A stretch of 64,000 bases of DNA, from NCBI GenBank assembly GCA_963556495.2, contig OY747705.1, forward strand, positions 32,533,798 to 32,597,797, read 5' to 3'. Made by a program: the position numbers and the translations under genes. Under the pieces are notes generated by a model. The model made no database searches, was not told where the DNA came from, and worked only from the letters and a program-made list of their open reading frames with translations. Below, in pieces: positions 9,947-22,190 of this stretch. Source of the stretch: Valencia hispanica. Its lineage: Eukaryota > Chordata > Actinopteri > Cyprinodontiformes > Valenciidae. The number at the start of each line of letters is the position of its first letter. The stretch's first letter is position 1.

Positions 9947-11546
9947 CAGTGGCTTGCAAAAGTATTCGGCCCCCTTGAACTTTTCCACATTTTGTCACAT
10001 TACAGCCACAAACATGAATCAATTTTATTGGAATTCTACGTGAAAGACCAATACAAAGTGGTGTACACGTGAGAAGTGGAACGAAAATCATACATGATTC
10101 CAAACATTTTTTACAAATAAATAACTGAAAAGTGGGGTGTGCGTAATTATTCAGCCCCCTGAGTCAATACTTTGTAGAACCACCTTTTGCTGCAATTCCA
10201 GCTGCCAGTCTTTTAGGGTATGTCTCTACCAGCTTTGCACATCTACAGACTGAAATTCTTGCCCATTCTTCTTTGCAAAACAGCTCCAGCTCAGTCAGAT
10301 TAGATGGACAGCGTTTGTGAACAGCAGCTTTCAGATCTTGCCACAGATTCTCGATTGGATTTCAATCTGGACTTTGACTGGGCCATTCTAACAGATGGAT
10401 ATGTTTTGTTTTAAACCATTCCATTGTTACCCTGGCTTTATGTTTAGGGTCGTTGTCCTGCTGGAAGGTGAACCTCCGCCCCAGTCTCAAGTCTTTTGCA
10501 GACTCCAAGAGGTTTTCTTCCAAGATTGCCCTGTATTTGGCTCCATCCATCTTCCCATCAACTCTGACCAGCTTCCCTGTCCCTGCTGAAGAGAAGCACC
10601 CCCGAGCATGATGCTGCCACCACCACATTTGACAGTGGGGATGGTGTGTTCAGAGGGATGTGCAGTGTTAGTTTTCTGCCACACATAGAGTTTTGCATTT
10701 TGGCCAAAAAGTTCCATTTTGGTCTCATCTGACCAGAGCACCTTCTTCCACATGTTTGCTGTGTCCCCCACATGGCTTGTGGCAAACTGCAAACAGGACT
10801 TCTTATGGTTTTCTTTTAACAATGGCTTTCTTCTTGCCACTCTTCCATAAAGGCCAACTTTGTGCAGTGCACCACTAATAGTTGTCCTATGGACAGATTC
10901 CCCCACCTGAGCTGTAGATCTCTGCAGCTCATCCAGAGTCACCATGGGCCTCTTGGCTGCATTTCTGATCAGCGCTCTCCTTTTTCGGCCTGTGAGTTTA
11001 GGTGGACGGCCTTGTCTTGGTAGGTTTACAGTTGTGCCATACTCCTTCCATTTCTGAATGAACACTTGAACAGTGCTCTGTGGGATGTTCAAGGCTTGGG
11101 AAATCTTTTTGTAGCCTAAGCCTGCTTTAAATTTCTTAATAACTTTATCCCTGACCCGTCTGGTGTGTTCGTTGGACTTCATGGTGTTGTTGTTCCCACC
11201 ATTCTCTTAGACAACCTCTGAAGCCGTCACAGGGCAGCTGTATTTGTACTGACATTACACACAGGTGCACTCTATTTAGTCATTACCACTCATCAGACAA
11301 TATCTATGGGCAACTGACTGCACTCAGACCAAAGGGGGCTGAATAATTACGCACACCCCACTTTTCAGTTATTTATTTGTAAAAAATGTTTGGAATCATG
11401 TATGATTTTCGTTCCACTTCTCACGTGTACACCACTTTGTTTTGGTCTTTCACGTGGAATTCCAATAAAATTGATTCATATTTGTAGCTGTAATGTGACA
11501 GAATGTGGAAAAGTTCAAGGGGGCCGAATACTTTTGCAAGCCACTG
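9947..11546 (-). mobile_element. Tc1-like DNA transposon, full length, non-autonomous
   Basis: Complete 1,600-bp element. It begins CAGTGGCTTGCAAAAGTATT and ends with the inverse, CTTTTGCAAGCCACTG. It is flanked by TA on both sides (9945-9946 and 11547-11548), the expected Tc1/mariner target duplication. The terminal inverted repeats are about 213 bp each (9947-10160 and 11334-11546) and differ at only a few positions, so it is the youngest Tc1 copy here. The transposase is on the minus strand and broken (see 10164-11182). Confidence 0.97.
10164..11182 (-). pseudogene. Tc1 transposase, two disabling lesions
   Basis: Cut-and-paste transposase of the DD34E class. It starts at the ATG complementary to 11180-11182 and would end at the stop complementary to 10164-10166, about 340 codons, normal for Tc1. 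The N-terminus has the paired helix-turn-helix region (KISQALNIPQSTVQVFIQKW) and a GRPPK linker. The catalytic blocks are WSDETK (first D), QQDNDPKH (second D) and NPIENLW (E). A one-base deletion near 10600, in the SIMLWG motif, shifts the frame. Near 10370 the leucine codon of SPDLNPIE is a TGA stop. Lesions are few, so inactivation is recent relative to the other Tc1 copies. Confidence 0.93.
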
Positions 11547-11582
11547 TAAATAAAGTTTGATTGATTGATTGATTGATTGAAA
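11547..11582 (+). mobile_element. LINE tail, continuation after Tc1
   Basis: TAAATAAAGTTTGATTGATTGATTG tail, with about five GATT units, continues the LINE 3' end that stops at 9946. The TA at 11547-11548 is the Tc1 target duplication. Confidence 0.75.
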
Positions 11583-13640
11583 TGTGTTAAATGCACTGGA
11601 AAAACCAAAGAAGATTATACTTACAGTAATGTCTGCTTTGTCCAGATGACAGAGGTGTTATTAAAGCAGGTGTATGACAGCATGTTCAACTCCAATACCA
11701 AAATGATGAACACACTGCAGGGAGTCCTGAAAGTTGCTTGTTTGCTTACTTGTAGAATCATATATTTACTCTGATTCTCTTGATAACATTAGAAGCAAAA
11801 GTGTTGCTTGAAAAGGTATTTTTTCCTGTAAATGTAGCCATCCTGAGCATTAAACTAAATATCAAACACACATTTTCTGTGTAGTTTACTGGCAAGCCTT
11901 AGCTTCCCCTCTCCCAGCCCAGTATTCTTCTCAAATATCCATTAACTCCCAACTGGAGCCAGTAACAAAGCCGTGTGGGATGCCAACAAAGCCACAAGAG
12001 ATCCCAAAATATTCGACTACAACCTCCTTCTTCTCGCTTCAGGCACCAAAACCCCCTTTTTCCTGCAAGAATTCCTTGTCTGTTCATTTCGGACTAGACA
12101 GTATGTGATTTTGAGAGAATGTGAAACTCCATGCAGATGTGCCTTCAGGGACATTTCCTCATCTCATTGGTTTGGGATGAAGGGGAAGGGGGGTGGACTA
12201 ACATTAGAAAGGAAGGTAATTCAAGCATGGAGAGAGACATCCAGAGGCTTTCTGTCAAGGAAAATAAGACCTGAGGACAGTTCCCTCTGCACGTGGCTCC
12301 CACACCTCCTGGCTCGGGTGTGGGATTTCTTCCTGTAGAGGATGTTTAACAGAAGAGTCAGTATGAAGCCACTTAATTTGAGAAAAGTATCCATAAACCA
12401 CAAATTTATAATGTTTAATACTTCAGTAGTTATTGTCAAATCCAGAAGAACAAATACTTTCACATAAAATGTATGTTGTTTTTGTTTTTGTTTTTGTGTA
12501 TGTTTATTCTTCTTTTTCTTTAAAACTGCAGAGAAGCTAATCAAGTCTTTCCTTCTTAGTTTATGTTTCCCAATATAAGAAACTTTGTGGGTAATAAAAA
12601 AAACCATCAAACAGGAACACTTCCATTTATCCATTTTCCTAAAACCTACTTAATTCTTGCAAGTTTAAAGGTGCCTGTAGTCAGTGTGTTATTGGTGGAG
12701 TACAACCTTGACAACAGTTCATCACAGGATACACATAGAGATACACAATGTTTTACACGCTCAAAAAAACGAAAAGAGTGGTTTATTAACCAATGTTTCT
12801 GGAAAGTGGGCAGCTGCTAAGCTATATATGCTCAGAGAGAACGTGCAAAGCCCAGAGGCTCCAGTCAGGATTTGAAACCAGGACCTTGTTGCTGGAAGGC
12901 ATCAGTGCTAACAACAGAACACATAAACATGGTTCAGTCAAATTGGATTTCTTCTAAATAATTTAAATGGTATACATGTCACAGTTTCAACTTGCTTTGT
13001 GTTTGCAGTGTCCCCTGGACACATTGATTCTTCAACCTCCAACCCATTATGCTCTCTGCTTTCACCTGTGCATGTCTGTATTTATCTCACCTGTTCTCTC
13101 TGTTCCACTGAGGTATTATTATCTGTTGGGTCACTGTCAGAGCAGTCCAGCTTGTATCTTCTGCATGTCCAGCTATTGATGGTTTTCAGTCTCCAAACAT
13201 TGCTCTGTCTGTCCCTCCTTGTGTACTGTCAGTTTGACTTTCCTATTCAGCTTCTAAATTGCCTTCCTGTTAGTGACAACTAGATTTGTACTGGAAATTA
13301 GCCCCTGTAAGATTTCTCAGACCCTCTCCCAACACTTCACTAAGTGTTGTTCTCCAATCTGGTCACCCATTATCCTCCATCATCTTGCATACAAGCTCTG
13401 AGTGACAACAACCTATTGAGCCAAGAATTAGTTATTTAAATGTATGACAAAATGCATTATACTTGAAAAACACATCAGTCTTTTTACAATGTTTTTTTTA
13501 AATAAACCACACTCCAGAAAAAGGGATTACTTCAAACATTGTTTTATTCAGTATCTAATTCACATATAAGTTTATAAAGTTGAGAATTTGCTTCCTGTTC
13601 CGTAAATACATTCATCTTCTATGCCCGCTTATCCTTGCAT
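11583..13640. other. No recognisable feature
   Basis: AT-rich sequence with short overlapping frames only. A TTTTTG microsatellite of about four units sits at 12475-12500. Confidence 0.4.
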
Positions 13641-13644
13641 AGTT

Positions 13645-13670
13645 GTGTGTGTGTGTGGGGGGGGGGGGGG
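13645..13670. repeat. TG tract followed by poly-G
   Basis: About seven TG units followed by 14 consecutive G. The G-run is G-quadruplex prone and likely hard to sequence accurately. Confidence 0.9.
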
Positions 13671-15970
13671 ATCTGCGCAAAAGAAAAGGTCCATCACAGA
13701 GGCATACGAACAAAAACCCATACAGCTAGCCCCTCCTTTTCTCTAATTTGATGCTTAGTTAGTTATTTTTAAAAAGCCTCTTACTTGCTGATCTTTTCTA
13801 CCTCTGACACTGAGCCAACAAGGTGGCCTCAGCTCAGATACAAGGAGCATACATTATTATATTAACTTTAAATTATGACTCTGATAACATGACTTCCAAA
13901 CCATGGATGATTTCTATAGTATGTGAATAACTGTTGCATCTTTCAACCTGAACTGCAGGAATTCCAGTTGTTTTTGAGGCCCACTGGCCAGTAGTTGCAA
14001 TCTTTGCTTACACTCCAAGCTGTCCCTGGTTTTTGTTTTTCATGTCACTTAAAAAAACTTTCCAACTTTTGCAAAGTAAAAGATTTTATTTCTATTAGCA
14101 CTGCTGGGAGAAAATTATGAATTTTCACAAGAATCACAGAAGCAGAGGATTTTACTTTGAACAAACACGTAAAGAGGATGATGGCTTGTGAAGCCTGGGT
14201 TTGTGACTGTGGGCGCTATTCCTGCCTCAACCACTAGAGGGAAGTGTTGGCTCTGAATGCTCACTTGGAGAAAGGCAGACACAAACTGATGGCAGCTTCT
14301 TCTACAACAAGCATGAATGCTTTAGTGCAGATCATAACACAGAAACCATTAAAAATAGTTAATATCCCGTAGGCACTTAGTGGAATTGTTTGCACCTGGT
14401 GAGCCTGAGAGCTGAATTTTTGTATTCATTCATAATTTTTCTTGTTGATGTCTTTGGGTGTTTATAGATAGATTTCTGGCTGAAACTATATTCTGCTGAA
14501 AAAATAAAGGGTTTAATGAGTCTCAGTTGTACAGAGTTTGTGTTGGGAGCAGCTTACATTAACGTCTCTCAATGACTGTCTGTATGAAGTGTGAGGATGC
14601 TCCATGACTATCACCATGTATCTTTGTAGTGAGCAGATATGGAGCCTTCAACAGTCAGGAGGCCTGTGTTTGCTTCAGGGATTCAATTACCACACCAGAG
14701 GCCTGCATTATCACCCAAGGTAAAGGCTCTCCTGCTGATAGGTCCCGCAGAGGGTTCAGGACAGACTCAGACTTCATGGTGTCCCTCTTCTGTGGCGTGT
14801 GTCCTCCTGGGGGGAGCATGTTGACTCAGATGGGACGAGTAAACAGAACCGGGGTGAGGCCATGTGGGCGCTGCATTCTCATAGAAGCCAGGACCAGTGG
14901 ATTAGGCTAATATAGGCCTGGGCAGGGGATTGGGGGTGTTCCAGCCCAGCCTTGCCTGACAGGAGGTGATGGATTAAGGCTTTGTCAGGGCCCATGTCAG
15001 CCCAAGAGACCCAGGGATGAGGGGAAGAGGTAGGCACCGGGGAGATCAGGGCATCCCAATCCTGGGATAAGCAACATGTTGACAAGAGATTATTATCATT
15101 GATGTGTTGGTTCAGGAGCTGAAGTCTCATAGATTCTGAAGAAAAGAGGTAGCAGGTATTTCATGAAGATGAGAGGTGACCAAAGTCCTTCCTGGTGCAG
15201 AAACTGTTTGAACATTTGTGAACCAACCGTTTCACAGAGGAAAATCAAAAGCGTGTGAAATCAGTGAGTGCGAGAAATGAATTCCTTCATTATTTTCTTA
15301 CCTCTTTTCTGTTGCTTGACCTGCTGATTTAACGACAGTTAAATCCATGCATGAATAGATATCAAGTTACTGTAAGAGCTGGCGGGCGGTGTGATATCTC
15401 AGCCACATTCTGTTTTTTTTTGTTGGAAATGTGAAAAGCAGATTGTTTCTTTTTTATGGGATCCCTTTGAAATCCAGCACAGTTGACCCTCCCTCGGTAA
15501 GAACTTTACAGCATGCTCTGGTTTATTTCTGGAAACCTCCTCCTCTCCTTGGCTCATTTAAGACGCCTGCCCAATTGCAACTTTTGTTTGTTTTACCAGT
15601 TGGGACAAATAATAAAGTGAGGTGATTAGAAATTAGCATTTTCACTTTGGAGCCCAAGATAAACCACAGTGAACATTTTTTAGTCCACAGTCACGAGTAC
15701 TGTTGAGTGGAGGGGGTCCTACATGGGGATAAAAAATTATCAACACTTGGCGCTATCTGCTGGCCCTGTGTCCACATCTGGGACTTGTCTCGTATTATTT
15801 AATCTGAAAAATAAGTTCTGCTCATGATGTTACAGTAAATGATGCGTAGTGACAGTATGTGCAACATAAGCTTTCCATCATCTAGATTTGGAGCATAAAA
15901 TGATACTCTGAATAGGTTGAGTATTGTTCATGTTATTCCATTGAAGTTACATCAAGCACAAATGATTGCT
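13671..15970. other. Mostly featureless; two CTCF-like motifs
   Basis: No coding exon or repeat recognised. The segment 14700-15060 is GC-richer and complex. Motifs resembling CTCF cores occur at 14231-14244 (CCACTAGAGGGAAG) and, on the minus strand, at 15749-15765 (GGCCAGCAGATAGCGCC). These are pattern matches only. Confidence 0.3.
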
Positions 15971-15972
15971 AA

Positions 15973-16415
15973 CAGTTCCAGTCAGAAGTTTACATACTCT
16001 CATGTACAAGAGTGCAATTTGTTTTGGACTTCTGGTGATTTATTTAAACTTTTTTTTCCTCAGGGATGATTATTCAACATACAGCTTTAATAGTTTAATG
16101 AGTAGTTGTGTATTTTCTCTAATCATCAGAAGGTCAGAATTATCCTCACAGGATCCAATATATACACACACATATACAGCTCCTTTAGCAGTTTGTAGAG
16201 AAACCACAAACTGTTTAGTTGCCATCAGAAGACTCTGGCATAATTCTAGCTGGATATTTGGACACTTTTATTAGAATTGGTAGAACAAAACAAATTGGTT
16301 GGTTGTTACTGGTGGCAGTGGCCGGCCTTTTATGCTGAACTCATACATTTTCATTTAGATTAAGGCCATGCTAGAAGATAATCATAAGCATCTTTATCTA
16401 TTCCGAAACCAGTTT
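15973..16415 (+). mobile_element. Tc1-like transposon (second family), left part
   Basis: Starts with CAGTTCCAGTCAGAAGTTTA then CATACTC, the terminal repeat type of the fish Tc1 family whose ends carry AGAAGTTTACATACAC. The element is interrupted at about 16416 by another transposon and resumes at about 17538. Confidence 0.75.
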
Positions 16416-17537
16416 TAGGGTTCATTCACACCAACCCTGTTTAGTCCGCTCTACTCGAAGTCTAATTTGTTTCTCCGGTTCGTATGTGGAGGTGTGAATG
16501 AGCAATAAAACTCTGATGAAGACCAAAAAAAGTGAACTCTGGTCCACCTAAAAACCTAGGTCTTGGCTTGGTTGAAACATACTCTGATGCTGTTCCATTG
16601 TATTTGTGAATGCCAAGCGGGCCAGGAGCTCTACAAAAGCAGGAAGCAGACTGGCCATTCTGGGTAAATAAAATCAAAACAACTGCATGTGCTGGATAGC
16701 AGTTGTATGAGAAATGGCTCATGGTCAGACATGGAGTGATTCTGTGGCCCTCATAGAAATATGACCAGAATATAATGCAGTCACTCGTGACTACACACAA
16801 AAACAATGAGGTTTTCTTCTGCCTCGTTTTCTGTTCATGCTGAGCCCATTGCTGCAATGTATTTGTCTGGCACATTTGCCAAAGACAACAGAGCAATCCT
16901 AAAACTGCTAAGGGCTGATGTCACTCCATGTTAGCTTAAATTTCACACAACAGGAAGTGTCCCTGTGTCCAGGGCTTTTTGGTACAGACCCACCACAGGT
17001 AAGGGAGTAAATATATTGCTCAAAAGTTTTGGTTCCTTTGACAAAGTGCAGTGTAAAAGTGAACTGTACCAGCTAAAAAAAGCAACAAAAGGTGCATTTC
17101 CACTATCAGAATTTCAGGGTTAATTTATCCAACCTTCACAATATGCGGGTGTTTCCACTACACCGGACCGGGCCAACAAGGCAGTTTTCGAGTCACTGGG
17201 CGGAGTTGTGGTTAAGTCTTGCTGATTGGTTGTCATTCAGAGGGAAATGAACAGATGTCACCAAACAACTGGTTTTGTAATAATAAGAAGAGTTACTGGC
17301 GAAGCAGTTTATAACAACAAACAGAAACACAACAGCAATCCCTGCTTCTTCTAAGTTGATCTCTTGTTATTTCTGCTGCTCTTGGGCGCCTTTTGGCAGT
17401 GACGCTACTTGCTGCTGAAGCGGTTGTGATATGTGGATCGGGTTAAATTACCTTGAAGTTCTGATAGTGGAAACGGACCTATAGTTGCAGTTTTGATCTC
17501 CAACTGTCTACCGGACTATCGGGTGTGAAAACGACCA
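16416..17537 (+). mobile_element. DNA transposon nested in Tc1 (hAT-like ends)
   Basis: Left end TAGGGTTCATTCACACCAAC with TTTAGTCCGC; right end, reversed, TTGGTCGTTTTCACACCCGA with TAGTCCG. The two ends form imperfect inverted repeats. A homologous copy in opposite orientation lies at 30674-31273. No transposase remains, although a 144-codon minus-strand frame runs by chance through 16462-16896. Target duplication not resolved. The superfamily call (hAT) rests on end sequence only. It is interrupted at 17090-17480. Confidence 0.6.
17090..17480. mobile_element. MITE nested in the nested transposon
   Basis: 391-bp element with terminal inverted repeats AGGTGCATTTCCACTATCAG and CTGATAGTGGAAACGGACCT. 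The flanks, AGCAAC before and GTTGCAG after, match adjacent positions in the uninterrupted homologue near 30720-30745, which supports a real insertion. A solo end of the same family is at 56752-56872. Superfamily unassigned. Confidence 0.75.
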
Positions 17538-18353
17538 AAAGTGAGTTTAGGATCATTATCACCTAGTTGTTTTTTATTTTCTACTATCTATCATTTTCAA
17601 GAATGTCAATGTGGTCCTGCATATTCCATCAACCTAATATTCACCCGTAAATCTTGCAGGAAAATGGCCCCACAGCATGATATTGCTACATCCATACATG
17701 TCAGTTGGATCACCTTGAATCCTCTAAACATACAGCCAAAGTGCTGAATCTCTGTCTCTGTTGTGCAGAAAACTTTTTCAGAAGGCATTCGGCTTGTCCA
17801 CATGGGCTACAGCTAATTTCAACCTAAATTGAAGGTGTCAATTTTTTTCCCGGATGAGTTTCATAGTTTGTATCTTCTCAGGCCATGTTGATGTTAAACA
17901 TCTTCCACTTTATTATGGGCTTGAGTCTTGGTTGTTTTTGGGCTGGTCTTGAACATCCTAACCAATTTCCTTTCCTCTGAGGGTAATAGTTTGGGCAAGA
18001 TGGTTGAAACTTGAACATAATTAGAGTTTTACACAGGACTATGATCCTGAACACACATGAAACTGGTTTTGGAATGGATAAAGCAGGCTGTGCAAAAAAA
18101 AAGCAAAGTCTGAGCAAGGAAAACTGGCAATTTAAACGGGTTCTGCAGTTTCTGATAATCTGTTGATAACTTGCTAATTTCACCAAGTGAGAGAATATGT
18201 ATGTATTTGAACCTGTGTGGAGACTTATCTTCAATAAATAATCTTAGTTGTATGTTGTAAAATAGTTTTACCCTAAAAATGGTTTGAATACAAAATGGAA
18301 AGCCCAAAATTACCATGACATCTGTGGCCTGTATGTAAACTTCAGGCCAGCAA
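17538..18353 (+). pseudogene. Tc1 transposase remnant and right terminal repeat
   Basis: Continuation of the Tc1 element begun at 15973. At about 17660 GGCCCCACAGCATGAT resembles the antisense of the IMLWGC motif area. At 18040-18095 GATCCTGAACACACATGAAA and GGTTTTGGAATGGATAAAGC are sense-strand equivalents of DNDPKHT and LVLEWIKQA, so orientation signals are mixed and heavily decayed. The end, CTGTATGTAAACTTCAGGCC, is the inverse of the left repeat and abuts the microsatellite. Confidence 0.6.
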
Positions 18354-18492
18354 TGTATGTATGTATGTATGTATGTCTGTATGTGTGTATGTATGTATGT
18401 ATGTATGTATGTATGTGTGTATGTATGTATGTATGTCTGTATGTATGTGTGTATGTATGTATGTATGTGTGTATGTATGTATGTGTGTATGT

Positions 18493-18537
<45 letters not shown>

Positions 18538-18614
18538 TATGTATGTATGTGTGTATGTGTGTATGTGTGTATGTGTGTGTGTGTGTGTGTGTAGGTGTGT
18601 GTGTGTGTATGTAT

Positions 18615-18694
<80 letters not shown>
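18354..18694. repeat. Compound TATG / TG microsatellite
   Basis: About 340 bases alternating blocks of TATG and TG, including TG runs of more than 20 units near 18620-18680. Open frames through it encode MYVC and THTHI-like repeats and are artefacts of the repeat. Confidence 0.98.
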
Positions 18695-18695
<1 letters not shown>

Positions 18696-18739
18696 GATAC
18701 ATAAAGTATGTACAGTATGTACAGTTTGTATGTATGTAT

Positions 18740-19060
18740 GTTCACATGATGGAGGGAGGGTGAGGTGTGGAAAAGTGCGAGAGTGAGACGTGACTGACAT
18801 GTGGCAAGGAGGGACCAATCAGTCTCCTGGCGAACTTGTCGCCTCACCGCGCTTCATGTGTCAGGGCCTGGCAGTGTCCCCGTGTCAGGCGTGGGTGGCC
18901 TCATGACACGCGCTTGAGTGTGTATGTCACGTCCGTCTGGAGTGAAACCGCTCCAGAACCGCACGCCCACGTAATGATGCTGACACAGTGCCATCAGGCC
19001 TGCCACTGAGCCCAGACGGAGTCGCTGGCAAGTTCTGACTGTTATCTCTTCCCTCTGATT
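18740..19060. other. GC-rich, CpG-containing unique segment
   Basis: In contrast with its surroundings, 18790-19030 is GC-rich and retains many CpG steps (CGCCTCACCGCGC, CACGTCCGTC). It has no good reading frame. It could be a small CpG island or conserved regulatory element; this is inference. Confidence 0.3.
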
Positions 19061-21104
19061 TCTCTCAACTTCTCACCCTTCCTGTAGCTTGTTCCTCTGC
19101 TGCGAGTCTATCACTCACCGGTGGAGTTCAATCGCAGGCAGTAACTTGAAATTTAGGCTGCAATGATTGTATTTAGCTTAATTATGACCATGATAAACAA
19201 GAGGATTAGCCCAGATCTTAAACTGGGTTTATTTAAAAAAATTAACTGTGTTCAGGAAATTCTTCTTCATGTATTAGAAGAGTATGAGTTAGACCTACAC
19301 AAGCCTCTGTTACAGGCTCAATTCAGTAATTGCTTCCTAGCTGGAGCCAATGTGTAATTTTTGACATGGCTCTATGATGCTGACAGGAACAAGAGCTTTA
19401 ATGGCCAGACTTTCTCCTGATTCTCTAAACCTATTTTTTTCTGCTGTCTCTGGATTGGATTATTTTCTGAATAAACTCCATTGATCGTTGGTAAAAGAGC
19501 AAATCTGACATGGATTAAAATGTGTTGTAAAGCTTCATGGTGTTTTTTTTTTCACTTAAAAAATCACCATGGAGGTCACATTAATTCTGAAGGAAATTTG
19601 CGATGAAGAACTTTATATAAGCTGAAGAAGGCCATGTGTCTTCACATAACAGATGTCGATTCATTTGTTTTAATGTTTCACATTAATTTCAGTGTTTTCC
19701 TGCAGGTGAGTTTGCGGGCGGTGATCTATCTGTGATGTACACATTCTGCTTGGAGAATGGAAGTGGGGGATTCTTTAGTGACCATCTCTCTCCCCCTCTT
19801 TCTGTTTGCTCTCTGTGGGTGTTGGTGGAGGGCATTTAAAGGCTATTCAGTCCCTGGCAAGACCCCCCTAAGGCGCCCCCACATTCTACGGATGACTACC
19901 TGCCCAGGAGCTCCATCTTCCCATCTGTCCCCTCCAGACGCTACGGGGGAGTCCCTCCTCTCCTCTGGTGCTCCTGGAGCCTTCTACGAATGCAGACCGC
20001 TTACTCAGCCCGGCAGTGCAAATGAAGCAAGGCAGGGGGCCAGGAGTGTGTGCGTGGGTCTGTGTGGGTCTCCAGGATGGATGCTGTTGCTTTTCTCAGG
20101 GAATGAGTCGGTGTGTGTGTGTGGGAGTTACTGGGTGGGTGATTGAGGCATTCATCAGTGCTGATGGATGGGTAGGTGTGTGGGTGTTTGTATGTGTGTA
20201 GGTGGATGCCTGCGTAGGAGTTTGAAGGTTTAGGTGGCAGTGGGTGTTCCTGGTAATGTCTTAAAATAACAAACAATGACACAATGTTGATGTTAAATTT
20301 AAACAGATATTCAAGGTGACGTTTCTTAAGTTCCACCAACCTGTTTAAGGGGTCAGGTATAACAACTTTTTAATACCATTATCAATCAAAAATTACCAAT
20401 TAATAATGTTTATTCTCTGTGACGATTTTACTTGGGTAAACCTGTTGCTTCCTCCATCTGCCACATGTTTAGCCAAATCCTTTCAAATTTAGTTTTCTAT
20501 TTCAATTTTTCCTTGAATATCCAAATAACTTCTGGCAAAGCAAAAATACAACACATTATTTTTCTATAACAGCTTAACATCCACTGACTGAAAGGCACAC
20601 TATCTACACCTTGGGCAGTTGCTCAGGGCAACATTAGAAAAGAATGAGCAAAAGCACCTGGTAAGAAATACAGTTTATCCATCACTAGTGCCTGAACATG
20701 TTTTGAATAGCTTTTGTGCCTGTGCTGACAGTGGTTAGTTGGCATCACTAAGTGTTAAGCAGTCGTTTCCTGCTTGCCAATGAAAATGGGAAGACCAAAG
20801 CAGATGTTTCAGAATTTATGAAGCATTTTGTCATGATCCAGAATCTCATTTTCTTATTTAAATTGGTTGGGAAGCATCAGAAATATGGACTCACCAAGAT
20901 TGCCATTTATTCAGGAAAAAAAGAAAGAAAAAAATATTGGATTCATTGTCATTAAAAGAAAGATTTTCATATTGAAAATTATTTAAATTGCATAACCTTA
21001 CTTTCAGCTAACAACAAAACAGTCAAAGTCATTTGATTTTGGACTTCTTCAAGTCAAGACAACTATTGTACTTTGCAAGAAAAGTGTAATTGTTCCTTAA
21101 CTTT
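19061..21104. other. No recognisable feature
   Basis: Unique-looking. The frame at 19757-20146 (129 codons, plus) is GC-richer but has no family signature and runs into a TG-rich tract near 20110. I do not call it a gene. Confidence 0.35.
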
Positions 21105-21350
21105 GGGACACTGTGGCTCAGTGGAAAGAGTTGTTCTTGTCCTGCAATCAGAAAGTTGTGGGAAAGATTCTATCCCCCCCCAACACCCCGAGATATCGCT
21201 AAAGTCACTTCACCACAGGCTGCCTACCGATCTTAATGTGAATGCATTTGGGTGTGCGGCCCAGACCTCAAGCATAAAATGCTTTGAGTGGTCGGAATGA
21301 CTGGAAAAGTTCTTCACGATGGTCCCATTTATCTTTCCATTGGAATCTCG
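21105..21350 (+). mobile_element. tRNA-derived SINE
   Basis: The head GGGACACTGTGGCTCAGTGG carries an A-box-like segment (TGGCTCAGTGG), and the degraded B-box GGGAAAGATTCTATCC lies about 45 bases on. The body (AATGTGAATGCATTTGGGTG, ATGCTTTGAGTGGTC, GACTGGAAAAG) matches a widespread teleost SINE body. Pol III promoter boxes are mutated, so transcription is unlikely. Confidence 0.75.
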
Positions 21351-21970
21351 ATAAAGGTAGTCTCATGCTCTGATGGATTGGAAAGATTGACATACTGTAT
21401 ACCACCAAAGACAAATGGCGAATGATGATGATAAACTCTGGGAACCGTGCATGGTTATCATGACAGATGGATATGCTTTTAAAGGATTTTGATAACTAGA
21501 GAGAATATTGATGTTTTCAAGCTCATATTTCTGTTAATTAGGAAGAATTTCTGCTTTACACTAGAGTAGTGTGGCAAAAGAGTATTAAATATTTGAATAT
21601 TAAGCACAATAAGCACATAAGCGATCAAATGTAGCGACTGTTTTTATTTTTGCCTATGTTCATGCGTGAAAATAGTTTTTAAAATATAATATACCTTTAA
21701 TAACTAATGTTCTTTTATTTTAGTAGTAATGTGTATAATTGTTGCTTCTCTTTGTAAATTTAAAGACATCAGAAACAAGTATTCTTACTCAAAGTCAGCA
21801 GACTGTCAGAACTCTATACTATATCAGCCTAAGTGTTTCTAACAGTAAAACCTTCCAAGTTCATGTACTGAACTGTTTAACTGTTTAAGTTCAATAAACT
21901 TTTAAATATTTTTTGTAGTTATGGAATGTCAGAATAAAGAGAGAGATAGTTGTTTTGTATTTTTTAATTA
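21351..21970. other. No recognisable feature
   Basis: AT-rich, stop-dense, no repeat recognised. Confidence 0.4.
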
Positions 21971-21974
21971 CTTT

Positions 21975-22190
21975 TATCAAAGTCAGAAGTATACATACAC
22001 TAAGTTTAGGGATTGTCTTCCAGCAAAAAGACAACTTCAGATGATTCTGTCCTGATCTTAAGAAGCTTCTGATAGGTTAATTGGGTCCAGCTGAGTTAAT
22101 TGGTGGCACACCTGTGGATGCTTATAAAGGCACACTCCAAACACAGAGCCTCTTCACATCATGAGAAAACTAAGGAGCTGTGACATAGGA
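21975..22190 (+). mobile_element. Tc1-like transposon, left-end fragment
   Basis: Contains AAAGTCAGAAGTATACATAC then ACTAAG, the terminal repeat type of the same Tc1 family as 15973. The following TCTGATAGGTTAATTGG and CACCTGTGGATGCTTATAA are the usual spacer before the transposase start. The transposase itself is absent. Confidence 0.7.

Noticed and set aside
16462..16896. 144-codon minus-strand frame
   Set aside because: Lies wholly inside a non-autonomous DNA transposon; the homologous copy at 30.7-31.3 kb does not keep it open.
18029..18847. Long frames on both strands encoding HTHTHTYIHT and MYVC repeats
   Set aside because: They are translations of the TATG/TG microsatellite.
19757..20146. 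129-codon plus-strand frame starting MEVGDSLVTISLPLFLFAL
   Set aside because: The hydrophobic start could pass for a signal peptide, but the rest is low-complexity and runs into a TG tract; no gene context.
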